Shown here one piece after another: positions 1-5,675 of a stretch of DNA of 7,776 nt (its first letter is position 1; each line of letters starts with the position of its first letter). The notes under the pieces were generated by a model. That model was given only the letters and a program-made list of their open reading frames with translations. It did no database searches and had not been told where the DNA came from. Origin of the DNA: Alphaproteobacteria bacterium (GTDB lineage Bacteria; Pseudomonadota; Alphaproteobacteria; GCA-2731375). The translations under genes were made by a program, and so were the position numbers. The stretch is from assembly GCA_028281075.1 (NCBI GenBank), contig JANQKO010000383.1, positions 1 to 7,776 of the forward strand, in the 5' to 3' direction.

Positions 1-63
1 GTGAACGCCCGCAACGGGCTCTTTCCGGTCATTGCGGAGTCCGCTACCAATAACCGTTTCTGA
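1..63 (+). CDS. C-terminal end of an unidentified rightward gene (partial, 5' end outside window)
   Basis: Frame 1 is open from the first base to a TGA at 61-63 and encodes 20 residues ending VIAESATNNRF. About four fifths of its codons end in G or C, as in the confirmed genes here, whereas the other open forward frame in this stretch is much less GC-rich at third positions. A strong forward terminator follows about 110 nt later, consistent with a gene ending here. The fragment is too short to assign to a family. It would converge with the malonyl-CoA reductase gene. It could also be chance coding, so this call is tentative. Confidence 0.35.
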   Translation: MNARNGLFPVIAESATNNRF

Positions 64-174
64 CCGAACTCCCACACTCAAGCGCTCTCATAGATTGGAT
101 TGGCGCTTTATGCAGCTGCTTGGAAAAGGCCACGCTGCCGTCGACGGTTGCGCTCCCCAGCAACCAATCGCGAC

Positions 175-202
175 AAAGCCATCCACAGGGATGGCTTTTT
201 TT
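175..202 (+). terminator. Rho-independent terminator (forward)
   Basis: A perfect 10-bp inverted repeat, AAAGCCATCC (175-184) and GGATGGCTTT (189-198), closes a 4-nt ACAG loop and runs directly into seven T residues (196-202). This is a textbook intrinsic terminator for rightward transcripts, ending either the gene finishing at 63 or a small RNA between 63 and 202. In the leftward direction the same stem is followed by only three U residues. It could still weakly stop the malonyl-CoA reductase transcript, whose stop codon lies 50 nt before it. Confidence 0.9.
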
Positions 203-251
203 GCGTTCTGGGCTGTGCGATCCGGCCGCGATGGAGCCGATGGCGGCGGGA

Positions 252-2777
252 CTAAACGGTCATTGAGGTGCCGCGGTAGATTCGGGCGCGGTAGCGTGAG
301 TCCTGCGCGTCCGGGAGCGGGGCGCCCACCAGCAGCACGGCGCGGGCAAAGCGCGTCAGTTCTTCCTGATGCTCTGCCTCGTCGCGCGGCTCTTCCGAGC
401 GCACGCGGCGCGTCAGGTTGATCTGGTTGGTGGGCACGTCGTGCACGAGGCGCTCGTTCTCGACAGCCAGCGTCGAGGTGAAGGCGTGCAGCGTCGTCTT
501 GATGAAATTCGCCAGCGCGAAGGCGGGGCCGTCGGCGCCGACCGGGATGTCGGGCGTGACCAGAACCAACTGACAGTCGTCATAGAGCGACGCCTTCCGG
601 GCGACGCGGAAATGCTGGGTCAGGTTCCGGTCGACGACGCGGGCGAACGCGTCCGGCGCCAGCGGCGCGTCGGCGTCGAACAGGCGGTCGGGCAGCGGCT
701 CCGTCGGCATGGAGACGACGGTCGTCGGCCGCGGCCAGGTGACGAGCGCCTGATCCATCGCGCCCTCGAAATCCTCACCGGCGACAATGACGTGCACGGG
801 CGCCCGCGGGCAGTCTTCCAGAAGCGCCACGACGGCGTCGCCGCCTTCCGCGGTCCGCGCGATGATGACGACATGCGCGACGCCGCATTCGACGATCATG
901 CGGCGCACGGTGGCGGCCACGTAGTCGGACAGATGATCGCCGATGATCCAGACGGTCCGGCCGCGCATTTGCGCAAGCCGTTCTGACTTGGGGCTGCCGA
1001 ACATCTCGCGCTCGGTGTTCGACCGTTCGACCCGCAGGCCGCCCGACGGCATGAAGGTCTCGCCGCTGACGGCGCGGTCGGCCAGGAAGAAAACGGTCGC
1101 CTGCGCCACCTCCTCCTCCGTCGGCATCGAGCCGAGATGAAGCTGCGACAGCACGCCCTGGCCGATCTTCTCGGCGTCCTTGGCGACCAGGCCCTCGGGC
1201 AGGAAGGGCAGGTCGTCGGGTGGCTCCGAGACGAGCCAGTTTCCGTCCGCCGTCCGCTCGGCCGGCGCCGCGCGCCAGTCGGGCAGGTCGAGCAGGTAGC
1301 CGCCCAGCCGCAGGCGGGAGACGAGCCGCGCCGCCAACGGACGGGTGAGCAGGAACTGGTCCCAGGTACAGATCCCGTCGCCTTGCGCGGCGAAGTCGAG
1401 CGCCAGGCGCCTCAGTTCCTGCGGCGCCTGGCTGTCATGCGACATCGCGCTGACGCTGTTGCCGGAGAGGCGGTTCAGCGCCCGGTCGAGCGGGGCGCCG
1501 TCGCGGACCGCGCGGATGACGGCGGCATAGATCGCATTCAGCCGCTTGTTCTCGAGTATCAGCCGCGCCCGGCGCAGGAACAGGCCCGGCCGGCCGCCGA
1601 CGCCGGCCAACCTGTCGCCGGCCACGGGGCCGGGCGCGATGGCGTTGCATTGCACCTCTGGTCCGAGGAACGGCGAAAAGGCCTCGGCCATGGCGCGCTG
1701 ACCCGCCTTGGAGACGGCATAGTCGGCCCGGTTCGGGTAGGCGACCGCGAGGAACTTCTCGCCGCCGAAATACGACGACACGTTGAGCACATAGCCGCCG
1801 CCCTGCGCCTTCATCAGCGGGACGGCCTCGTGCATCAGCACATAATTCGAGAGCAGGTTGGCGTTGAGCGTCGCGCGCCAGACCTCCACGTCCATGTCGA
1901 CCACCATGTCCTCGCCGCCGGCGACGCCCGCGTTGTTGATCAGGTAATCGATCCGGCCGAATTCATCGAGTGTCGCCGTGAAAGCCCGCTTCAGTGACTC
2001 GAAGTCGCTGACGTCGACATCCGGCATGATCTTGACGCGGCGTTCGACGCTTGCCGCGCCCATATCCAGGAGTTCGTCAACGATGCGGTCCCGGGCGGCT
2101 TCGAGCTCGCTCGCGCGACGCGCGACCATCGTCACCTTGGCGCCGGCAAGCGCGAGCAGGCGCGCGATTTGTCCACCGATTCCGGCCGACCCGCCGGTGA
2201 TGAACGCGACCTTGCCCAGATGCAGGCCGACGATGTTCTCCGCCGCGCCGACCATGGCCCGCCTGGCACCGGTGCCGACACCGATGCTGCTGGGCAATTT
2301 CAGATTGATCTCGGCGATCTGCTGATCCTTGAAGGCGACGCGGGTCGCGTGTCCGGCGGCGAAGCGCGTGTTTTCCTCGTCCCGGTTCGTGTAGCGAATA
2401 ATCTGGTTGCCCCAAATGGGCAGCTTCTGCGTGCCTCTTTCGACGTTCACGCGCGATTCGTCGCGCCAGATCCGGATCAGCTGCTCGACGCCCGCCGTCA
2501 GAACCTCGTTGTAGGTTTCCCTGCCGCCGTCGCTGGGATTCGAGATGAAGACCACCCGCGGCGCCTGGATCAGGTCATCGCGGGACTTCCAGTACCGGCT
2601 GAGCGTGCGCGCGACCGCCATGGCGCCGGCGAGCTCGACATCCATGAACTCGTTCACGGTGGCGTCGTCCGCGCCGAGCAGGGATCCGACATAGTGATTG
2701 GGTGGCTTCACCGGCAGGACGAAGGCGTTGTTGATGGGGCCGTGCTCGGCCGAATAGGCCGCTAGACGCGCCTCCAT
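252..2777 (-). CDS. mcr: Malonyl-CoA reductase, C-terminal part (SDR2 remainder, SDR3 catalytic, SDR4); same gene as 2575-3945, separated by a frame break
   Basis: This frame carries the malonyl-CoA reducing half of a Chloroflexus-type bifunctional malonyl-CoA reductase (malonyl-CoA to malonate semialdehyde, NADPH-dependent). From the ATG at 2777 it has 841 residues. Residues 1-185 are the rest of the second, non-catalytic SDR-like domain. The third SDR domain begins near 187 with TGGSAGIG (194-201), NNAG (281-284), NVSS (332-335) and the YxxxK pair Y353/K357 in DYAVSKAGQR. A fourth Rossmann-like domain runs from about 605 to the end. Segments such as HLGKVAFITGGSAGIGGQ, YPNRADYAVSKAGQRAMAE and RRARLILENKRLN match what I recall of the C. 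aurantiacus enzyme. The C-terminus RGTSMTV also aligns with RGRAITV in that protein. ATG 2777 is probably not a true start: it has no Shine-Dalgarno, and homologous sequence continues in frame upstream to the CG tract near 2850. Confidence 0.93.
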   Translation of the reverse strand: MEARLAAYSAEHGPINNAFVLPVKPPNHYVGSLLGADDATVNEFMDVELAGAMAVARTLSRYWKSRDDLIQAPRVVFISNPSDGGRETYNEVLTAGVEQLIRIWRDESRVNVERGTQKLPIWGNQIIRYTNRDEENTRFAAGHATRVAFKDQQIAEINLKLPSSIGVGTGARRAMVGAAENIVGLHLGKVAFITGGSAGIGGQIARLLALAGAKVTMVARRASELEAARDRIVDELLDMGAASVERRVKIMPDVDVSDFESLKRAFTATLDEFGRIDYLINNAGVAGGEDMVVDMDVEVWRATLNANLLSNYVLMHEAVPLMKAQGGGYVLNVSSYFGGEKFLAVAYPNRADYAVSKAGQRAMAEAFSPFLGPEVQCNAIAPGPVAGDRLAGVGGRPGLFLRRARLILENKRLNAIYAAVIRAVRDGAPLDRALNRLSGNSVSAMSHDSQAPQELRRLALDFAAQGDGICTWDQFLLTRPLAARLVSRLRLGGYLLDLPDWRAAPAERTADGNWLVSEPPDDLPFLPEGLVAKDAEKIGQGVLSQLHLGSMPTEEEVAQATVFFLADRAVSGETFMPSGGLRVERSNTEREMFGSPKSERLAQMRGRTVWIIGDHLSDYVAATVRRMIVECGVAHVVIIARTAEGGDAVVALLEDCPRAPVHVIVAGEDFEGAMDQALVTWPRPTTVVSMPTEPLPDRLFDADAPLAPDAFARVVDRNLTQHFRVARKASLYDDCQLVLVTPDIPVGADGPAFALANFIKTTLHAFTSTLAVENERLVHDVPTNQINLTRRVRSEEPRDEAEHQEELTRFARAVLLVGAPLPDAQDSRYRARIYRGTSMTV

Positions 2778-3945
2778 CTTGTCGGGCTCGGTCCGGGTCA
2801 GCCGCTCGACGACCAGGCTCGGGCCGATGTTCTGGGCCCGCGCGCGCGCGCGCCTGGTCGACGTCGGCCTGGCGGGTCATGCCGAGCAGAACGCGGGCGC
2901 CGCAGTCGATCTGGATGCGCGCGATCTCCATCGCGTCGCGCCAATCCTCGCCCGCGAGGATGAGGACGCACATTCCGACCCCGTCGAAGGACCGCATGGA
3001 CGGTCGCGTCATGAACGTCGAATGGTCGTCTTTCTTGACGATCATCCCGTGCGTCACGTCGAGCTCCACGCCGTTCAGCCCGCCGGCCTCGTCGCTGCCG
3101 AGGAACAGGCAGGCATTGGCGATATCCATCGGCGTCGGCAAGGTGTCAGCCCGGGGCCGCGGATCGTCCGCGTCGATCGCGCGCTTCAGCGTCATCTTGC
3201 TCAGGAAGAACGCTGCCGTCTCGCCGTCGCGGTTACCCTGCAGCTTGTCCATGGCGGCGAAAACGGTCCGGATGCGCTCGCTTTCGATCGGTCCGGGGAA
3301 GATGTTGTTGACGCGAATGCCGCGCTGGCCGAGCTCGCTGGCGAGCTGCCGGGAGAAGGCGTTGAGGGCCGCCTTCGGCATGACATAGGGCGCGCGTCCG
3401 TAATACTGCTCGTGCGAGAAGATCGTGGAGACATTCACGATCGCGCCGCCGACAGGCATGTAGGACGCGGCGATCCTGGCCGTGTTCCAGGTGACGCCGA
3501 GGATGTTGCGCATGGCGTCCGGCACGGTTTCGGTGTCGCCGCACGCCGCCATCTCCTCGCGCGTCAAGGGCACGTTCTCGATCGGCTGTTTCGGGCCGGC
3601 CGAACCGGCGTTGTTGACCAGCACGTCGATGCGGATGAATTGCTCCGCCACCCGGGCCAACGCCGCCCTGACCGAATCCGGGTCGCCGCCGCCGAAGACG
3701 GCGGCCTGCACCCGCCCGGCAGGCGCGCCCGTGTCGGCGATCACGGCTTCCCGCGCCGCCTCCATGCGCTCGTGCGAGCGGCCAGCCATGATGACGCGCG
3801 CACCTTCGCGCGCGAAGCGCCGGGAGATGACGCTGCCCAGGTTGCCGGCCGCGCCGGTGATGATCGTGGTCTTGCTGGCCAGCCGTCCTTCGGGCGCTTC
3901 CTGATGTGCCAACGAACTGTCGATCATGCGTGTCTTGCGGGCCAT
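2575..3945 (-). CDS. mcr: Malonyl-CoA reductase, N-terminal part (SDR1 catalytic, start of SDR2); genuine sequence ends at about 2850, then out of frame
   Basis: This is the malonate-semialdehyde reducing (3-hydroxypropionate forming) half of the bifunctional enzyme. The start ATG (3945-3943) has AAGGAG five nt upstream and lies 17 nt after the ispH stop. SDR1 covers about residues 20-300: nucleotide-binding TGAAGNLG (30-37), NNAG (111-114), catalytic S173 in NVST, Y187 and K191 in YVMPK, and the FPGPIESERIRTVF segment typical of malonyl-CoA reductase. SDR2 opens at about 322 with its first beta-alpha-beta unit. Residues 1-369 (to RARARA) are family-like; the following 87 residues to the stop at 2575 are a frame artefact, rich in R, P and G. 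The matching sequence resumes in the frame of 252-2777. Adding 2 nt or removing 1 nt within the CG tract would give one protein of about 1230 residues. A stand-alone SDR is unlikely, because the matching halves join at the same point of SDR2. Confidence 0.92.
   Translation of the reverse strand: MARKTRMIDSSLAHQEAPEGRLASKTTIITGAAGNLGSVISRRFAREGARVIMAGRSHERMEAAREAVIADTGAPAGRVQAAVFGGGDPDSVRAALARVAEQFIRIDVLVNNAGSAGPKQPIENVPLTREEMAACGDTETVPDAMRNILGVTWNTARIAASYMPVGGAIVNVSTIFSHEQYYGRAPYVMPKAALNAFSRQLASELGQRGIRVNNIFPGPIESERIRTVFAAMDKLQGNRDGETAAFFLSKMTLKRAIDADDPRPRADTLPTPMDIANACLFLGSDEAGGLNGVELDVTHGMIVKKDDHSTFMTRPSMRSFDGVGMCVLILAGEDWRDAMEIARIQIDCGARVLLGMTRQADVDQARARAGPEHRPEPGRRAADPDRARQDGGASSGLFGRARPHQQRLRPAGEATQSLCRIPARRGRRHRERVHGCRARRRHGGRAHAQPVLEVPR
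2839..2852. repeat. (CG)7 dinucleotide tract at the malonyl-CoA reductase frame break
   Basis: Seven uninterrupted CG units lie at the point where the coding frame changes. On the coding strand the frame before the tract reads DVDQARARA, and the frame after it reads RARAQNIGPSLVVERL. Gaining one CG unit (2 nt) would restore a single open frame, so loss of one unit by slippage, or a base-calling or assembly error in a GC-only repeat, explains the break most simply. Confidence 0.85.
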
Positions 3946-3950
3946 CGCGG

Positions 3951-3956
3951 CTCCTT
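3951..3956 (-). promoter_or_regulatory. Ribosome binding site of malonyl-CoA reductase gene
   Basis: AAGGAG on the minus strand sits 5 nt before the ATG at 3945. It is the strongest Shine-Dalgarno match seen in the leftward operon. It fixes the start and suggests efficient translation of mcr as the distal gene. Confidence 0.85.
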
Positions 3957-3962
3957 GCCCAC

Positions 3963-4928
3963 CTACGCGCTGATCGGGAGCGGCTCGCTGACAGCAGCGG
4001 GGAGGCGGAAGTGGACGTTCTCGGTGACGCCGTCGAGCTCCGAGATCTCGATTCGGTAAAGCCTGTCGAGGCGTGCGATGACTTCCTCGACCAGTTCTTC
4101 CGGGGCCGAGGCGCCGGCGGTAAGGCCGACGGTCGAAGCGCCCGCGAGCCAGCGCGGGTCAAGGGCTCGGGCGTCGGCGATCAGGTGGCTCGGCCGGCCG
4201 GCCTGCGCGCCGATCTCGCGCAGGCGGTTGGAGTTGGAGCTGTTCGACGCGCCGACCACCAGGATGACGTCGGCGACCTCGGCCAACGCACGCACCGCCT
4301 GCTGGCGGTTCTGCGTGGCATAGCAGATGTCGCGGACATCGGGCCCGACGATATCCGGGAAACGGACGGTCAGCGCCCGGATGATCTCGCGGGTATCGTC
4401 GACGCTGAGCGTGGTCTGGGTCACATAAGCAAGTCGCGACGGATCCCGCGGTGCAAGCGCGGCGACATCGGCGACCGAGCTCACCAGATGTACCGGGCCG
4501 TCGATCTGCCCCATGGTGCCCAACACCTCGGCGTGGCCGCGGTGTCCGACCAGCACGATGTCGTAACCCTTCGCCGCGTAGCGCTGACCCTCGCGATGGA
4601 CCTTGCCGACCAACGGGCAAGTGGCGTCGATCACCTCCAGCTGGCGGGCATCGGCGGCACGCTCGACCTTGCGCGCGACGCCGTGCGCGCTGAACACGAC
4701 CACGGCGCCCGGCGGGATCTCCTCGACGTCCTCGACGAAGATGGCGCCCTTGCGCCTGAGACGGTCGACGACGCGCTGATTGTGGACGATCTCGTGCCGC
4801 ACATAGACCGGTGGCCCGAACCGTGCCAATGCGCGATCGACGATCTCGACCGCGCGTTCGACGCCGGCGCAGAAGCCGCGTGGCTTGGCGAGGACGATGC
4901 GCAGGCTGCGGTTTCGTCCGTCGTTCAT
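3963..4928 (-). CDS. ispH: 4-hydroxy-3-methylbut-2-enyl diphosphate reductase (IspH/LytB)
   Basis: IspH is a [4Fe-4S] enzyme that converts HMBPP to IPP and DMAPP, the last step of the MEP isoprenoid pathway, in the cytoplasm. The 321 residues match the usual length (E. coli about 316). The three cluster cysteines are present: C20 in PRGFCAGV, C104 in DATCPLV and C202 in DICYATQNRQ. Substrate residues include H49 (HEIVHN), H132 and the catalytic acid E134 in GHAEVLGTMGQ, the TQTTLSVDDT loop (170-179), and the SNSSNSNRL diphosphate-binding segment (228-236). All motifs are in the expected order, so the enzyme should be active. The ATG at 4928 has only a weak Shine-Dalgarno; a start a few codons further in is possible but would need a rarer start codon. 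It lies between yjbQ (46 nt) and mcr (17 nt). In a phototroph its products feed the bacteriochlorophyll tail, carotenoids and quinones. Confidence 0.96.
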   Translation of the reverse strand: MNDGRNRSLRIVLAKPRGFCAGVERAVEIVDRALARFGPPVYVRHEIVHNQRVVDRLRRKGAIFVEDVEEIPPGAVVVFSAHGVARKVERAADARQLEVIDATCPLVGKVHREGQRYAAKGYDIVLVGHRGHAEVLGTMGQIDGPVHLVSSVADVAALAPRDPSRLAYVTQTTLSVDDTREIIRALTVRFPDIVGPDVRDICYATQNRQQAVRALAEVADVILVVGASNSSNSNRLREIGAQAGRPSHLIADARALDPRWLAGASTVGLTAGASAPEELVEEVIARLDRLYRIEISELDGVTENVHFRLPAAVSEPLPISA

Positions 4929-4974
4929 CGGTCAGGCTCTGGTGCCGGCCACCGCCATGCTGTCCGCCCGCCGG

Positions 4975-5478
4975 CTAGCTGCCGATGAAGTGCAGCACGA
5001 GCTCGCGGGTTCGGGTCACGCGGCGGTGCTCGAAGAGATAAATGCCTTGGAACTGGCCCAGCATCATGCGCCCGTCCGTGACGGGGATGTTGAGGTGCGT
5101 CTGCGTCAGCGCGCCCTTGATGTGCGCCGGCATGTCGTCCGGACCTTCGGCGATATGCCGGTACAGACGGGTTTCTTCGGGGACGAGGTGCAGGAAGAAG
5201 GTCTCGAGATCGCGCTGAACGTCGTCGTCGAAGTTCTCCTGAATCAGGATCGAAGCCGAGGTATGACGGATGAACACCGTCAGCATGCCCTGGCCGACAT
5301 GCTGGCCGTCGAGCCAGTCCGCGACGTCGCCGGTGATCTCCTGCAGGCCCTGCGTCTCGCACCGCAGGGACAGGCAATCCTGAACCTGCCGGAAGGGTAC
5401 GCTCACCTGCCGGTTGACGACCTCGTCAAACGCATAGGCATTCACGGCATGCGCTGCTGTCGCGACGTTGCTTGTCAT
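4975..5478 (-). CDS. yjbQ: YjbQ/UPF0047 family protein (possible secondary thiamine-phosphate synthase)
   Basis: The 167 residues contain the UPF0047 signature: TVFIRHTSASILIQEN (about 67-82), a run of acidic residues, then RHIAEGPDDMPAHIKGAL (about 106-123), IPVTDGRMMLGQFQGIYLFEHR and a short C-terminal strand. Conserved His, Glu and Asp residues are all present. Family members form trimers. E. coli YjbQ is reported to have weak thiamine-phosphate synthase activity, but the physiological role is not settled. The N-terminus is about 25 residues longer than the typical family length of about 140. The start at 5478 is supported by GAAGAGG five nt upstream; a GTG twelve codons in is a less likely alternative. 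It is the first gene of the leftward operon, directly below the TGT-N12-ACA palindromes. Confidence 0.92.
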   Translation of the reverse strand: MTSNVATAAHAVNAYAFDEVVNRQVSVPFRQVQDCLSLRCETQGLQEITGDVADWLDGQHVGQGMLTVFIRHTSASILIQENFDDDVQRDLETFFLHLVPEETRLYRHIAEGPDDMPAHIKGALTQTHLNIPVTDGRMMLGQFQGIYLFEHRRVTRTRELVLHFIGS

Positions 5479-5483
5479 TTCAA

Positions 5484-5490
5484 CCTCTTC
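5484..5490 (-). promoter_or_regulatory. Ribosome binding site of yjbQ
   Basis: GAAGAGG on the minus strand lies 5 nt before the ATG at 5478. It supports this start despite the longer than usual N-terminus. Confidence 0.7.
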
Positions 5491-5519
5491 TGACGTCTCA
5501 ATCCGAAGCCTTCACTTTG

Positions 5520-5537
5520 TGTAAAATACCTGTTACA
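5520..5537. promoter_or_regulatory. PpsR/CrtJ-type operator, site 1 (TGT-N12-ACA)
   Basis: TGTAAAATACCTGTTACA fits the TGT-N12-ACA consensus bound by PpsR/CrtJ, the aerobic and light-responsive repressors of photosynthesis genes in purple bacteria. It overlaps the predicted -10 box of the leftward yjbQ promoter. It is 8 bp from site 2, the spacing known for cooperative binding at promoters such as Rhodobacter bchC. Assignment to PpsR is by sequence match only; the regulator gene is not in the window. Confidence 0.82.
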
Positions 5538-5551
5538 AATGCTAGTGTAAA
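5523..5551 (-). promoter_or_regulatory. Predicted sigma70-type promoter for yjbQ-ispH-mcr
   Basis: On the minus strand TTTACA (5551-5546) is followed after exactly 17 bp by TATTTT (5528-5523). Each hexamer has four or five of six consensus positions. The -35 box lies within operator site 2 and the -10 box within site 1, the layout expected for repression by promoter occlusion. Transcription would start near 5516, leaving a leader of about 35-40 nt before yjbQ. The AT-rich composition stands out from the GC-rich surroundings. Confidence 0.6.
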
Positions 5552-5560
5552 GTATATGTT
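5533..5560 (+). promoter_or_regulatory. Possible promoter for bchI-bchD
   Basis: On the plus strand TTACAA (5533-5538) and TATGTT (5555-5560) are 16 bp apart and overlap the same two operators. The match is weaker than that of the leftward promoter, and the near-palindromic sequence makes some similarity on both strands unavoidable. If used, the bchI leader would be about 110 nt. Confidence 0.3.
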
Positions 5561-5563
5561 ACA
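5546..5563. promoter_or_regulatory. PpsR/CrtJ-type operator, site 2 (TGT-N12-ACA)
   Basis: TGTAAAGTATATGTTACA is a second match to TGT-N12-ACA. Its symmetry extends outward, with GTGTAA (5545-5550) mirrored by TTACAC (5559-5564). It is separated from site 1 by 8 bp, so the two centres are 26 bp apart, about two and a half helical turns. It covers the -35 box of the predicted leftward promoter. Located between divergent genes, the pair could control both directions. Confidence 0.84.
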
Positions 5564-5630
5564 CACAGTGGAACGGCGGATGTCAATCGGGTGTTATAGA
5601 CAGCGTTTCCGCATCGGTTTTCGCCAGTTT

Positions 5631-5652
5631 CCGGCCAACAATGTTTGGCCGG
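5631..5652 (+). other. Inverted repeat in the bchI leader
   Basis: CCGGCCAA (5631-5638) and TTGGCCGG (5645-5652) form a perfect 8-bp stem with a 6-nt loop, ending 23 nt before the bchI ATG. No T-run follows, so it is not an intrinsic terminator. It may be an mRNA hairpin affecting stability or translation, or a protein-binding palindrome. No function can be read from the sequence. Confidence 0.5.
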
Positions 5653-5675
5653 TCGGATAGACGGGTGACGTCGCC

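Noticed and set aside
1..60. tRNA 3' end suggested by CTACCA near base 45
   Set aside because: There is no T-loop consensus or acceptor stem pairing; a coding frame ending at 63 fits better.
32..421. Forward open frame spanning the terminator and the 3' end of mcr
   Set aside because: It runs straight through a strong terminator and then antisense to conserved mcr sequence. Its composition is not coding-like.
1137..1997. Forward open frame (286 codons) within the malonyl-CoA reductase C part
   Set aside because: It is antisense to the SDR3 catalytic region and shows no recognisable domain.
2839..2852. Programmed ribosomal frameshift at the CG tract
   Set aside because: The sequence has no slippery heptamer of the usual type, no stop codon at the site and no obvious stimulatory signal. 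Repeat-length error or slippage is simpler.
252..3945. Two independent overlapping SDR genes instead of one malonyl-CoA reductase
   Set aside because: The matching sequence changes frame at one point inside the same domain with nothing missing. The overlap is made of an out-of-frame tail, and the second frame has no ribosome binding site.
2779..4059. Long forward open frame (426 codons) opposite malonyl-CoA reductase
   Set aside because: It is antisense to the clearly recognisable SDR1/SDR2 sequence and ispH end. Its product is rich in R, D, G and H with no family features, typical of the mirror frame of a GC-rich gene.
5479..5675. FnrL (TTGAT-N4-ATCAA) site in the divergent control region
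   Set aside because: No matching palindrome was found. A TGTC...GACA pair at 5581-5602 has the wrong spacing for either FnrL or PpsR.
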